Source: Streptomyces sp. SJL17-4 (GTDB taxonomy: Bacteria > Actinomycetota > Actinomycetes > Streptomycetales > Streptomycetaceae). Taken from it: a stretch of 64,000 bases of DNA. The stretch covers positions 1,178,001-1,242,000 of the forward strand of contig NZ_CP104578.1 in NCBI RefSeq assembly GCF_036826855.1. The letters are read 5' to 3'. Positions 1 to 8,357 of this stretch are shown here, piece by piece. The notes beneath the pieces are model-generated. The model made no database searches and was not told the DNA's origin. It saw only the letters and a list, made by a program, of their open reading frames with translations. Position 1 is the stretch's first letter, and each line of letters opens with the position of its first letter. Made by a program: the position numbers and the translations under genes.

Positions 1-144
1 CGGGACGGCAACGAAACCGTCACCCGCGTCCAGCTCAGAGGGATCATGCGCGAACACAAGATCCCCATTCGAAACGACCGGTTGACCCCGGTCCTGGCCC
101 GCCTGCGTGGGCCGCAGGCCGCGACCGTGAGGAGCGCTCGATGA
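1..144 (+). CDS. C-terminal fragment of an unidentified backbone protein
   Basis: The frame is open from base 1 and ends at TGA 142-144, giving 47 residues. The tail (…TRVQLRGIMREHKIPI then NDRLTPVLARLR) looks like the short helix-turn-helix-like C-terminus found on several Streptomyces plasmid transfer proteins, for example DUF2637/SpdA-like proteins. That is only an impression, since the diagnostic part lies outside the window. The stop overlaps the next start (ATGA), so the two are probably translationally coupled. Confidence 0.5.
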   Translation, partial: RDGNETVTRVQLRGIMREHKIPIRNDRLTPVLARLRGPQAATVRSAR

Positions 145-332
145 AGACCTGCCAGAAGTTCGACCGACTCCGGGCCAAGTACATGCAGGAGACCGCCTAC
201 CTGCTCAACCACGCCGCCCGGCACCAGGGCTCGCCCACCGCCAGGGCCAGCACCGACCTGGCCAGAAGCAGCAGGCAGCGCATGGCGAGGGGCCTGTCCG
301 GGCACGTCGCGCGCTGTCTCGAATGCGGATAG
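141..332 (+). CDS. small hypothetical protein (63 aa)
   Basis: ATG 141 overlaps the stop of the preceding frame (ATGA), and GGAG lies nine bases upstream, which decides the start. The product is basic and Arg/Ala-rich, with two Cys near the C-terminus (CLEC) and one near the N-terminus (TCQKF), so a metal-binding fold is possible but unproven. It lies directly before a terminator-like hairpin and the mobilisation genes. I do not recognise the family; it is probably a small plasmid accessory protein. Confidence 0.55.
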   Translation: MKTCQKFDRLRAKYMQETAYLLNHAARHQGSPTARASTDLARSSRQRMARGLSGHVARCLECG

Positions 333-344
333 CCCCATCGACTA

Positions 345-377
345 CTGAGAGGCCCGGCAGGTTTCCGGGCCTCTCAG
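345..377 (+). terminator. strong hairpin after the first operon
   Basis: A perfect 13-bp inverted repeat (CTGAGAGGCCCGG / CCGGGCCTCTCAG) with a 7-base loop begins 13 bases after the stop at 332. It has no T-run, which is normal in Streptomyces. It can terminate the upstream operon and could also be part of a transfer origin, because it lies just ahead of mobC. Confidence 0.7.
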
Positions 378-388
378 CTCCGCCCCAG

Positions 389-414
389 CCGCTCCGGTAT
401 CAAGACCGGAGCGG
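389..414. repeat. 10-bp inverted repeat upstream of mobC (oriT candidate)
   Basis: CCGCTCCGGT and ACCGGAGCGG are perfect inverted arms around the loop ATCAAG. The repeat lies 35 bases before the MobC start. Inverted repeats next to the nic site just upstream of mobC/mobA are typical of mobilisable plasmids. The nic site itself cannot be read from sequence alone. Confidence 0.4.
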
Positions 415-448
415 TCCCGCTCTTCCCCGATACAAGGACCCGAGTACC

Positions 449-1066
449 ATGACGATCCCGCACAACACCCCGGTCCCCGCCGACAGCGAGCAGGCACCCA
501 ACTCGGTCTGGCGGGGAGCAAGTTGGGGCGGAAGCGTAGCTTCCGCCAGCCCCGCCCCCGAAGGGGCGGGAGCGGACCTGCACCAGGGGGCGCAGGTCCG
601 GGAGGCTTCGACCGAGGGCGGATTGAAGCCGGGGGAAGAGCAGAAGCCGAAGCCACGCCGTCGCGAGCGCCGTGCGCGCCAGCGTCCGCGTCAGCCGCCC
701 GCGAAGAAGCGTCTGCGTCAGCCCAACACCCGTTTCAACGAAGACGAGTACGCGCTGATCGTCTCCGCCGCCGCTGCCTGCAACCTGTCCGTCGCCGGCT
801 TCCTCGCCCGTGCCGCGCTCGCCGCGGCCCGGAACCTCGACCGTACGAGCGTCGAGATCGCCGACGACCGTGAAGTGATCACTGCTCTGTTCGACAGCCG
901 GCGCAAGCTCGGCTGGGCCGGCAGCAACCTCAATCAGGCGGTGAAGGCTCTCAACTTCGGCGCGGACGCGCCTCAGCTGCAGGCGACTCTCGCGGCCGTG
1001 CGGCGTGCCGCTGAGGCCGTCCATGATGCCGCGACGGCGGTTCTCGAACGGCAGCGGGCGGCATGA
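449..1066 (+). CDS. MobC-like relaxosome accessory protein
   Basis: This 205-aa protein has a disordered basic first half (Pro/Arg/Lys-rich to about residue 95) and then the compact segment FNEDEYALIVSAAAACNLSV…FLARAALAAAR. That segment has the ribbon-helix-helix character of plasmid MobC proteins, which bind oriT and recruit the relaxase. The C-terminal region (…AGSNLNQAVKALNFG) matches the usual MobC 'NLNQ' helix. ATG 449 is preceded by AAGGA; an upstream in-frame ATG at 323 would place the start inside the previous gene and hairpin. The stop overlaps the relaxase start (ATGA), so the two form an operon. Confidence 0.8.
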   Translation: MTIPHNTPVPADSEQAPNSVWRGASWGGSVASASPAPEGAGADLHQGAQVREASTEGGLKPGEEQKPKPRRRERRARQRPRQPPAKKRLRQPNTRFNEDEYALIVSAAAACNLSVAGFLARAALAAARNLDRTSVEIADDREVITALFDSRRKLGWAGSNLNQAVKALNFGADAPQLQATLAAVRRAAEAVHDAATAVLERQRAA

Positions 1067-2775
1067 TCCCGAGCGTCAACGATCCCGGGGACCGGACCAT
1101 CGGTCTGCTCGCCTACCTCTACGGCCCCGGCAAGCGCGAGGAGCACGTCGATCCGCACCTCGTCGCCTCGTTCGACGGCATGGCACCCGACCCCGGCCGC
1201 GACCCGAACGCCACGCTGAAGGCCCTCCAGCAGCTCCTCGACCAGCCCGTCCAAGCGCTGCCCAAGCACGCCCGTCCCGCCCAGCACGTCTGGCACACCT
1301 CCGTGCGCACCGCGCCCGGCGACCGGACCCTGTCGGATGAGGAGTGGGCGGAGGTGGCCCGCCGGATCGTCGCCGCCACCGGGATCGACCCGGGCGAGGG
1401 GCAGCCCGGCTGCCGCTGGGCCGCCGTGCGGCACGCGGACGACCACATCCACATCGTCGCCACCCTCGTGCGCGAGGACGGCACCCGGCCCGACGACTTC
1501 CGCTCCGGCAAGCGCGCCCAGGCCGAAGCCCGGCTCATCGAGAAGGAGTTCGGCCTGCACCAGGTCGCCCCCGGCGACGGCACCGCCGCCCAGCGGCCAA
1601 CCAGCGCCGAGCGGCACAAGGCCGAACGGCAGGGCCGCGAGCGCACCGCCCGCGAGGAACTGCGCGAGACCGTACGGCGGGCCGTAGCCGGCGCCCAGGG
1701 CGAGGAGGAGTTCTTCGACCGCCTGGCCGCGTCCGGCCTCCTGGTCAAGAAGCGTGTCGCCCCTTCCGGGGACCTGCTCGGCTACAAGGTCGCTCGGCCC
1801 GACGACCGCAACAAGAACGGAGAGCCCGTCTACTACCCGGGCGCCCGCCTCGCCCCCGACCTGTCCCTGCCTCGCGTCCGCGAACGCTGGTCCGCCGATG
1901 CCCCCGGACAAGGCGACACGCCGGCCGAAGCACCCAGAGGGGCGGGGCCGGGAGCGCCCGCCGCCGCGCGCCGACGGACGGCGACCACGGCCTGGCAGGC
2001 CGTCCTGGTCATCGAGCAGGGCGACGACGCGATCGCCGCCGCGTACGTCGCTGCCGCCGGCGAAGTGCTCGACGCGCTCGCCAAGACCTCTGCCGCCCAC
2101 ACCCGGCGGGAACTCAGTGAAGCCGCCTGGGCGTTCGAGCGTGCCTCCCGCTCTCACGTCCGTGCCGTACGCGGGCGCGACCGGGCCCTGCGCCAGGCCG
2201 CCCGCGATCTCGTGCACGGCGGGCCAGCCCTCGGCCGCGGGGAGGACGGTGCCACCACGGCCATGGCGATCGACATGCTGTTCTTCCTCATCATCGCCGT
2301 TGCACACTGGCACGCCAGGAAGGGCCACGCCCAGCAGGCCGAAGCAGCCCACCAGGCCGCGGAACACCTGCGCATCGCCTACCAGGCCGCCGCCGAGCAG
2401 CCACTCGCCGCACTCCACCACCGCGGCCGGCACCTGACCCGCCAGCTGTTGCAGCGACAGACCAGCGCAGTACGCACGGCCATCCCCGAGCTGGCCGAGC
2501 AGATCCTGGCCGAGCCCGGCTGGCCAGCCCTCGCCGCCACACTCGCCGACGCCGAGGCCGCCGGCCACGATCCGGCCACTCACCTCGCCGATGCCGCCGG
2601 CCGACGCGAACTCGACACCGCCGAACGCGTCAGCGACGTGCTCGTCTGGCGGCTGCGACGGACCGCAGACCTTCCCGCCGACGCAACCGGAATGAACCCC
2701 GTCCGGCGATCCTCCCCCGGAGCATCGGGCACAGCCCCCCAGAAGCAGAACGTGACGCGACACTCGAACCGATAG
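1063..2775 (+). CDS. relaxase / mobilisation nuclease
   Basis: The 570-aa protein has the relaxase signature in its first 150 residues: tyrosines Y18 and Y20 near the N-terminus (candidate nicking residues), and the metal-binding motif H124-x3-H128-I-H130 (HADDHIHIV). It should nick oriT and pilot the transferred strand. After about residue 190 it is a long Ala/Arg-rich helical region. A hydrophobic stretch at about residues 403-417 (MAIDMLFFLIIAVAHW) suggests a membrane-associated helix, as in other actinomycete plasmid relaxases. It is translationally coupled to the MobC-like gene by ATGA. The family assignment is firm; the catalytic tyrosine is inferred. Confidence 0.88.
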   Translation: MIPSVNDPGDRTIGLLAYLYGPGKREEHVDPHLVASFDGMAPDPGRDPNATLKALQQLLDQPVQALPKHARPAQHVWHTSVRTAPGDRTLSDEEWAEVARRIVAATGIDPGEGQPGCRWAAVRHADDHIHIVATLVREDGTRPDDFRSGKRAQAEARLIEKEFGLHQVAPGDGTAAQRPTSAERHKAERQGRERTAREELRETVRRAVAGAQGEEEFFDRLAASGLLVKKRVAPSGDLLGYKVARPDDRNKNGEPVYYPGARLAPDLSLPRVRERWSADAPGQGDTPAEAPRGAGPGAPAAARRRTATTAWQAVLVIEQGDDAIAAAYVAAAGEVLDALAKTSAAHTRRELSEAAWAFERASRSHVRAVRGRDRALRQAARDLVHGGPALGRGEDGATTAMAIDMLFFLIIAVAHWHARKGHAQQAEAAHQAAEHLRIAYQAAAEQPLAALHHRGRHLTRQLLQRQTSAVRTAIPELAEQILAEPGWPALAATLADAEAAGHDPATHLADAAGRRELDTAERVSDVLVWRLRRTADLPADATGMNPVRRSSPGASGTAPQKQNVTRHSNR

Positions 2776-2961
2776 GTCCCTGTGGCCCGCCCTCCACCGA
2801 GCCCCGCATCACGGCGGGCAGGCACGTGCGACTGACAGGGGTTCATCCCAGGACGGCGTACGCCCGGCGGAGGTGACATTGGCATATCTCAGAGTTGAAG
2901 CGGAGGAACGCTTCCGGGCACGATCCTTCCTGCTCGTGGAAAACCAGCAGGAGAGGGAACC

Positions 2962-3327
2962 GTGTTCGGACGCAGGCGTACAGCCCGGCAGCACCATGAG
3001 GCGTGGCAGTGGGCGGAAGCGCTGAGCGCAACGCACGTCGAGCCCCTGCTCACGGCTCCTGACCAGGCCCGTGAGCAGGTGGCGGGGCTGATGATGCCGC
3101 ACCCACAGCCGCTCGTGATCGACGGCCAGGTACGGACGTGCGACGCGTGCGGCACCTACCGCAACTGGATCGTGATCAGCATCCACGACACGGTATGGCT
3201 GCGTTGCCCTGCCGGGCACGAGCAGCCCGAGGCCCGCCTCGATACCGCCTGGTACGACCAGCACAGCGGTCCCGTCACGCACCGGTACGACTCCTACGAG
3301 GACGGACTTCGGCACCTCGGCCACTGA
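2962..3327 (+). CDS. hypothetical protein with a zinc-ribbon-like motif
   Basis: GTG 2962 is preceded by GGAGAGGGA, a clear ribosome binding site. The 121-aa product has CDAC at about residues 59-62 and CPAG plus His at about 82-87. This CxxC…C/H spacing is compatible with a single zinc site. There is no signal peptide or membrane segment. The gene stands alone between the relaxase and a lipoprotein. Similar short proteins occur on Streptomyces plasmids, but I cannot give a function. Confidence 0.6.
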   Translation: MFGRRRTARQHHEAWQWAEALSATHVEPLLTAPDQAREQVAGLMMPHPQPLVIDGQVRTCDACGTYRNWIVISIHDTVWLRCPAGHEQPEARLDTAWYDQHSGPVTHRYDSYEDGLRHLGH

Positions 3328-3416
3328 CCCGCCCCGCTGTTCCGCCGATACGCCGGAGGAGAACCCATCACGGGTCCGGCCTGTCAGACCACTGTCGACC
3401 ACTGAAGGGGTCCTCC

Positions 3417-4106
3417 GTGCGCCGTCGCGCCTCCACCGCCCTGTCCGCCGCTGCCTTCGCCGCGCTCACCGTCTCCGGCTGCGCCGGCGGCAACGCCCCC
3501 GCCGGAGGCTCCGGCTCCTCACCCGCCGCCGCAGTCAGCTCCGCCCCGGCGGCGAAACCCGCCGCACCCCTCACCTCGGCCGCCCTGGCGGAGCGCCTGC
3601 TGGACGAGGCCGACCTCGGCCAGGGTTACACCCGCAAGCCCGAGACCAGCGGCAGCCGCAACGACGTCACCGTGATCGGCTGCCCCGCCCTGGAGAACCT
3701 CGGTGGGGACGCCGCGGCCGGCGGAAGCCTGGACTTCCCCAACAACGCCAAGACAACCTTCGCCTACACCCGTGGTACGGACTCCGAGGTGGCCGAGGAG
3801 CTGTACAGCGACACCCTGGACAAGCTCGGCCCCGGCACGAAGACCGTCTTCGAGGCCATGACCGGCTGCCCCCTCTATCGGGTTGTCGTGGGCGACACCC
3901 CGATCGCGGTCGCCACGCAGCAGCTGCCGGCACCCGCCTTGGGCGACGAGGCGTGGAGCCAGCTGCTCACCTTCACCGCCGGCGGACGCGACACGGTGAT
4001 GAAGCAGACCGCCGTCCGCGCCGGTTCCGTGCTCGTCGTCGTCTCCGGCTCGCCAGCCCTCGTCGACACGCACCTGACCCGCGCGGTCGACAAGGCGCGC
4101 GGCTGA
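3417..4106 (+). CDS. secreted lipoprotein
   Basis: GTG 3417 follows GAAGGGG at good spacing and gives a 229-aa protein. It starts with an Arg-rich n-region and a hydrophobic core, then the lipobox VSGC with lipidated Cys22. Next come a Gly/Ser/Pro/Ala linker (to about residue 55) and a globular domain with two further cysteines (IGC about residue 82; TGCPLYR about residue 151) that could form a disulphide. This architecture resembles actinomycete surface sensor-type lipoproteins. Substrate and role are not evident. A perfect terminator follows. Confidence 0.75.
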   Translation: MRRRASTALSAAAFAALTVSGCAGGNAPAGGSGSSPAAAVSSAPAAKPAAPLTSAALAERLLDEADLGQGYTRKPETSGSRNDVTVIGCPALENLGGDAAAGGSLDFPNNAKTTFAYTRGTDSEVAEELYSDTLDKLGPGTKTVFEAMTGCPLYRVVVGDTPIAVATQQLPAPALGDEAWSQLLTFTAGGRDTVMKQTAVRAGSVLVVVSGSPALVDTHLTRAVDKARG

Positions 4107-4128
4107 CCCGCCCCTGGGCATACGAAAA

Positions 4129-4161
4129 CGGCCCCTGGCTCATCGTTTGAGCCAGGGGCCG
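4129..4161 (+). terminator. 14-bp perfect terminator hairpin
   Basis: CGGCCCCTGGCTCA and its exact complement flank the loop TCGTT, 22 bases after the lipoprotein stop. It lies between convergent genes and can serve both. Confidence 0.85.
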
Positions 4162-4208
4162 CCCTCGTTCACCACCCGCGACCGGCGCGGAGGGTGCCGT
4201 AGCGGTGA

Positions 4209-4430
4209 TCACGGACAGGTGTGGCGGCGGCGCTCGCCGTCGGTGATCACCTTCGCCGTGGCGGAATACGTCCAGCCACAGGGACAGACCGCGTTCCATC
4301 GGTCCCTGCCGGTGCACTCGGGCGTACGGGGCTTGCCGCTCGTGGAGACCAGGTGCCGGTTCGGTCCGGTCGTGGGACAGACCGTGCCGTCGGGGTGGTG
4401 GGCGCTCAGGCGGGGAAGGCGGCGGGACAC
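4209..4430 (-). CDS. small cysteine-rich protein (73 aa)
   Basis: GTG at 4430 has GAGGAG eight bases upstream on the minus strand. The product has Cys at CPTTG, PECTG, VCPCGW and the terminal HTCP, a pattern that suggests one or two zinc ribbons. The aromatic segment CPCGWTYSATAKV is like a DNA-binding zinc finger. It lies between the terminator and the DUF317 gene on the same strand. The family is not recognised. Confidence 0.55.
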   Translation of the reverse strand: MSRRLPRLSAHHPDGTVCPTTGPNRHLVSTSGKPRTPECTGRDRWNAVCPCGWTYSATAKVITDGERRRHTCP

Positions 4431-4479
4431 GTGGATCTCCTCATGAGTGGTGGGGGTGGGGCGCCGGCGAACCAGCCGG

Positions 4480-5157
4480 TCACAGTGCCGGTGTGACGAA
4501 GAGGCGGCCGTCGGCGTTCTCGGGCGGGTTGCGGCGCAGGACCGGGACGGGCGAGGCGAGGGAGGAGGCGAAGGCGGCGACGAGGTCGTGTGGGACGCTG
4601 GCGCTGAAGGTCGCGGTCCACTGGTAGGGCTCGCCGATCACGGGCTCGGCCCACGCCTGCCAGCCGTACAAGTCTGGGCGCGGGTCGCCGTCGCGGACCA
4701 GCTCGGGCAGTTCCCCCCAGACGAAGCCGGCGGACATGCCAGGGTCCCAGACACGGCTGTCGAGGGTGTCGAGGTCACGGGCCCACCCGAGCGCGCACAC
4801 GGCGTCGAGGACGGCGTCACGGCCGGCGTAGTTGACGGCCGGATCGGTGCGGGCATCGACGGCGAGGAGGAAGTCGCCGATCGCCTCGGGCGGCGTGCCG
4901 GTGGTGAAGTAGGCGTTCCACTCCATCACGGCGCTGCTCGCATGGGTGCGGGCGGAGATATGCCAGGCGACGGGGAGCTCCCCGAGCAGGAAGTCGTGGG
5001 AACCGCGGACCCACTCGGCGCCGACGAGTCCCCGGGGGCTGAGGTGCAGCAGGGTGCTGCGGGCCGTCGTCCACGTGGACCAGCCGGCCTCCGTAAGCGT
5101 CATGGCGACGCGGTCGGCGAGTTCGTCGTCGTCGCCAGCCAGGTGACGCGGGTGCAC
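4480..5157 (-). CDS. DUF317 domain protein
   Basis: The protein carries the DUF317 pattern typical of Streptomyces plasmid and ICE regions: PRHLAGDDD near the N-terminus, AGW-x-TWTTA, then ELPVAWHISA and a long second half. GTG 5157 is the only ordinary start, but the homologous-looking sequence continues upstream in frame (HPLYPSHTAYW) as far as CTG 5200-5202. That CTG has GGAGG four bases before it, so a CTG start adding 15 residues is likely. The function of DUF317 is unknown. It is transcribed leftward behind two similar small genes. Confidence 0.7.
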   Translation of the reverse strand: MHPRHLAGDDDELADRVAMTLTEAGWSTWTTARSTLLHLSPRGLVGAEWVRGSHDFLLGELPVAWHISARTHASSAVMEWNAYFTTGTPPEAIGDFLLAVDARTDPAVNYAGRDAVLDAVCALGWARDLDTLDSRVWDPGMSAGFVWGELPELVRDGDPRPDLYGWQAWAEPVIGEPYQWTATFSASVPHDLVAAFASSLASPVPVLRRNPPENADGRLFVTPAL

Positions 5158-5229
5158 CCAGTACGCGGTGTGGGAGGGGTAGAGGGGGTGGTGCGGGTTC
5201 AGGGGCGCCTCCAGGCGAGTGGGGTGGGA

Positions 5230-5505
5230 CTAGTGCGCAGCAACGGCGCCACGGCGACAGCGCGGGGCCTCGGTCGGCTCGTGCCAGCCCGCGCCGACGG
5301 TCACGGCCGGCGGTACGGGACCGACCTGCTGGCCGCTCTCCACGACATAGAGCACGGCGTTGCCGAGCGCATCGGTCGTGGCGAGGACATCGGCGACGGT
5401 GTGCTCCAGCGGAAAAGACGGGTTGATGGCGAGGCGTACGGGGGTGTCGGGGTCGACCGAGGAGAGGCGGGCGATGAGGTCGCGGGCGGTGAAGTCCGAG
5501 GACAA
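5230..5505 (-). CDS. hypothetical protein in the DUF317 cluster (91 aa)
   Basis: TTG at 5505-5503 is preceded by CGGAGG and gives SSDFTARDLIARLSSVDPDTPVRLAINPSF as the start of the protein when read in short pieces. The stop TAG (5232-5230) is in frame with the downstream DUF317 gene. The sequence resembles small Streptomyces proteins that occur beside DUF317 genes. No catalytic motif is visible. Confidence 0.6.
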   Translation of the reverse strand: MSSDFTARDLIARLSSVDPDTPVRLAINPSFPLEHTVADVLATTDALGNAVLYVVESGQQVGPVPPAVTVGAGWHEPTEAPRCRRGAVAAH

Positions 5506-5551
5506 TGGGGGCCTCCGTTGCGAAAAGGGGATGGTCTGGGCTTCGTCGCCG

Positions 5552-5914
5552 TCAGGCGGGGACGACCGGGCTGGAGGTGGCCAGGATGCGCGTGACCACT
5601 GCGGCCACCACGTCGGCTGGAGTCTCCCTGTGGAAGGAGACGCAGTAGCCGGGCACGTCCGCGGTACCGGTAACGGCGAGCTTCCAGCCCTCTGTGTCGG
5701 TGCCGGGCCGGCCGTCGGGGAACCAGCCGAGGTAGAACCGGCCGTCCTTGCTGGCGATGTGGACATCGGCGCGGTCGTCGACGACGACCTTGAAGGCGGC
5801 GTCGGTGAACAGGTCGATGACGTCCATCGGCTGCCCCCGGCCAAGCAGCCATGTCCGCAGCCGCAACTCGGCGACGGTGGTGGAGAAGCCTGGCCTCGCA
5901 GCATCAACAGTCAT
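5552..5914 (-). CDS. DUF317-like small protein (120 aa)
   Basis: ATG 5914 has GAGGTG about eight bases upstream; the ATG at 5920 is too close to that site. The sequence includes LLGRGQPMDVIDLF, then WFPDGRPGTDTEGWKLAV and PADVVAAVVTRIL, which follow the second half of the DUF317 fold. It is the first gene of the leftward trio and its promoter region lies in the 122 bases before the transposon. Before the insertion, the HEPN-like gene (now at 39.9-41.2 kb) was directly upstream on the same strand. Confidence 0.6.
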   Translation of the reverse strand: MTVDAARPGFSTTVAELRLRTWLLGRGQPMDVIDLFTDAAFKVVVDDRADVHIASKDGRFYLGWFPDGRPGTDTEGWKLAVTGTADVPGYCVSFHRETPADVVAAVVTRILATSSPVVPA

Positions 5915-6036
5915 GGGCATTCACCTCTCTGACCTGGCACTTTCGGGAAGGGATCTACGTTGACATCCCTTGCCGCCTGCCCACCAGCCCTTCCGCGCTT
6001 CTCCCTGTCTGCCTCCGGCGAACTGAACAGGCCCGC

Positions 6037-6041
6037 TATGT
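6037..6041. repeat. target-site duplication, left copy (TATGT)
   Basis: TATGT immediately precedes the left terminal TGTAGGGTCTC. The same five bases follow the right terminus at 39,919-39,923. A 5-bp duplication is characteristic of Tn7-family and related Mu/Tn5053-type transposition. Confidence 0.85.
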
Positions 6042-6117
6042 TGTAGGGTCTCAAATTTCGTGGCCAGATCTCAGACTGAATGGCCACCGGTTGGCCAGTT
6101 GGCCATGTCATTGAGAC
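6042..6117 (+). repeat. left transposon end with TnsB-type sites
   Basis: Terminal TGTAGGG is followed by sites GTCTCAAATTTCGTGGCCA (6048-6066) and ATCTCAGACTGAATGGCCA (6068-6086) in direct order, then an inverted copy (6100-6117, complement GTCTCAATGACATGGCCA). The same arrangement recurs at 9106-9181 with a few substitutions. Crowded sites on one side and spaced sites on the other are a Tn7 hallmark. Confidence 0.8.
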
Positions 6118-6128
6118 GCGCTGTTCGG

Positions 6129-6330
6129 GGCGTAGGAGCCGGGCGAGTCGAGGCGTGATTCGTAGATCACGTGATCTCGCACCGTGGAGGACCAGTAGGT
6201 CCCGGAGTAATGCCTCTGCCCCCTGTACCAGCGGAAGGTTCTCCAAGGTGCAGCCGCCTGCAGTCGACAAAGAGGTACGGAGGCCCAGAGCTGGTCCACC
6301 TGTGCGGTGTCCCCGGAACAGCGAACGGCG
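6129..6330 (-). pseudogene. inverted remnant of the tnsA 5' region
   Basis: Read on the minus strand, this stretch matches tnsA codons roughly 10-76 (compare 9323-9525): VDQLWAsVPLCRLQAAAPWR and FRWYRGQRHYSGT are shared. A one-base deletion after …YESRLD shifts the frame, and the catalytic Asp and Lys region is absent. It lies in the opposite orientation to the intact tnsA relative to the left end, so an inversion or a rearranged deletion produced it. It cannot be functional. Confidence 0.8.
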
Positions 6331-6479
6331 ACCTCGACGGAAGTGATCTTTCATTGCCCGGGGAACAATGTGGGCCTCCTCCCGACTACTCGGGCAGAGG
6401 CCGGTGCAGTCACCCGGCACGTCGCCAAACGCGACCCGGCCACCGGCCGCTGGGGCTGAACCGCCGAACCGCACCGCAG

Positions 6480-6522
6480 AACAGAGAGAGGGCCCCGGCA
6501 TGGCCGGGGCCCTCTCTCTGTT
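6480..6522 (-). terminator. terminator of the SulP gene (copy 1)
   Basis: Two 19-bp arms pair perfectly around a 5-base loop, just beyond the SulP stop on the minus strand. The second copy at 15559-15601 keeps full pairing despite substitutions on both arms. Confidence 0.85.
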
Positions 6523-6532
6523 GCGCGCTGTG

Positions 6533-8038
6533 TCAGTGGCTGCCGGCGAGTTCGCCGGTGAGCTTGCCGTGGAGGTCGGCGCTCGGGTCGTTCAGGCCGG
6601 TGATCTCGACGGTCTTGCCGCGCTGGTCGTATTTGGTCTCGATCGCGTCCAGGGCGGCGACGGAGGAGGCGTCCCAGATGTGCGCGTCGGACAGGTCGAT
6701 GACGACCTTGTCGGGGTCGGTGGCGTAGTTGAACTGGCCGACGAGGTCGTTGGAGGAGGCGAAGAACAGCTCGCCGGTGACCCGGTAGACGACGGTGGTG
6801 CTGTCCGGGTCGATCACGGCGGTGACCTCGGCGAGGTGGGCGACGCGCTTGGCGAAGATGACCATGGCGGTGATGGAGCCGACGACGACGCCGATGGCGA
6901 GGTTGTGGGTCGCCGCGACGACCACGACAGTGATGACCATGACGGCGATCTCGCCGGCGGGCATCCGCTTGAGGGTCTTGGGGGCGATGGAATGCCAGTC
7001 GAAGGTCGCGAACGACACCATGATCATCACGGCGACCAGGGCGGCCATGGGGATGTCGGAGACGATCGGGCCGAAGACGATGCAGAGCACCATCAGGAAC
7101 GCGCCGGCGAGGAAGGTCGAGACGCGGGTGCGGGCGCCGGACACCTTCACGTTGATCATCGTCTGGCCAATCATGGCGCAGCCACCCATGCCGCCGAAGA
7201 ACCCGGTGACGATGTTGGCGATGCCCTGGCCGATGGACTCGCGGGTCTTGTTGGAGTGGGTGTCGGTGATGTCGTCGACGAGCTTCGCGGTCATCAGCGA
7301 CTCCATCAGGCCGACCAGCGCCATCGCGAACGCGTACGGGGCGATCGTCGTCAGGGTGTCCAGGGTGAAGGGCACGTCCGGCAGGCCCGGCAGCGGGAGG
7401 GACGAGGGGAGGGCGCCCTTGTCGCCGACGGTCGGTACCGCGATCGCCGCGCCGACGGTGATGACGGTGAGGATGACGATGGAGACCAGCGGCGCCGGGA
7501 TCACGGTGGTGATCTTCGGGAAGAACACCATGAGCGCCAAGCCGCCGATGATCAGCGGGTAGACGGCCCAGGGCACGTTGCGCATTTCGGGGACCTGGGC
7601 CATGAAGATCAGAATGGCGAGGGAGTTGACGAAGCCGACCATGACCGAGCGGGGGATGAACCGCATCAGCTTCGCCACCCCGAGCGCGCCCAGGAGGACC
7701 TGGAAGACGCCGGCCAGGATGACGGCGGCGATCAGGTAGCCCAGGCCGTGCTCACGGTTGAGCGGGGCGATGACCAGTGCGACGGCGCCGGTGGCGGCGG
7801 AGATCATCGCCCGCCTGCCGCCGACGATCGAGATGACGACGGCCATGGTGAAGGAGGCGAACAGGCCGATCGCCGGGTCGACCCCGGCGATGATCGAGAA
7901 CGAGATCGCCTCGGGGATCAGCGCCAGGGCGACGACCAGGCCCGCGAGGACCTCGGTGCGCCAGACCTTCGGGTCGGAGATCCAGTCGGGCTTCAGGCCG
8001 CGCAGCCGCGCGGCGGGAGTCACAGCAGCAGAAGACAA
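6533..8038 (-). CDS. SulP-family inorganic anion transporter with STAS domain
   Basis: About 501 aa. The N-terminal two thirds contain the SulP membrane domain ([20 protein letters not shown], then [15 protein letters not shown] and [17 protein letters not shown]), with some ten or more hydrophobic helices. The last about 110 residues form a STAS domain (GELFFASSNDLVGQF…VVIDLSDAHIWDASSVAALD). It probably imports sulfate, bicarbonate or a related anion across the cell membrane. No strong ribosome site is visible; TTG 8038 and GTG 8023 are both possible starts. It is divergent from the MerR gene, with the MerR palindrome between them. A decayed copy lies at 15.6-16.9 kb. Confidence 0.85.
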   Translation of the reverse strand: MSSAAVTPAARLRGLKPDWISDPKVWRTEVLAGLVVALALIPEAISFSIIAGVDPAIGLFASFTMAVVISIVGGRRAMISAATGAVALVIAPLNREHGLGYLIAAVILAGVFQVLLGALGVAKLMRFIPRSVMVGFVNSLAILIFMAQVPEMRNVPWAVYPLIIGGLALMVFFPKITTVIPAPLVSIVILTVITVGAAIAVPTVGDKGALPSSLPLPGLPDVPFTLDTLTTIAPYAFAMALVGLMESLMTAKLVDDITDTHSNKTRESIGQGIANIVTGFFGGMGGCAMIGQTMINVKVSGARTRVSTFLAGAFLMVLCIVFGPIVSDIPMAALVAVMIMVSFATFDWHSIAPKTLKRMPAGEIAVMVITVVVVAATHNLAIGVVVGSITAMVIFAKRVAHLAEVTAVIDPDSTTVVYRVTGELFFASSNDLVGQFNYATDPDKVVIDLSDAHIWDASSVAALDAIETKYDQRGKTVEITGLNDPSADLHGKLTGELAGSH

Positions 8039-8357
8039 GGAGATGCGTACCTGTCGTGCTCGGGCACACCCCACGGGCAGGACGGGGCGTGCGGAAGGAC
8101 GCGCAGGGGCCGGGCCGGACCCCGCGGGCGGCCCGCGAGGCGGGCCGGAAGTAGAGAGGGGGGACGTGGCGTGGCGACGCGCACGGGCGGCCGGGCAGCT
8201 CACATCGAGGGGCGAAGAGTCACGGCGGGCAGGCGGCGGCGGTCGGCGTCATGGGCTCGCGCACGCTCTCTCCTGCAAGAATCGGATCTTCGCCGGGGGC
8301 GCCATCGGCCCCGGAACGGCAGTAGCGGGGCAGCCGGGCCGCCCTCACCATCAACAA

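Noticed and set aside
973..2763. 596-aa leftward open frame opposite the relaxase
   Set aside because: It is a codon-bias mirror of the relaxase gene: Gly/Ala/Val-rich, with no motif and no ribosome site. The rightward frame has the relaxase HxxxHxH motif.
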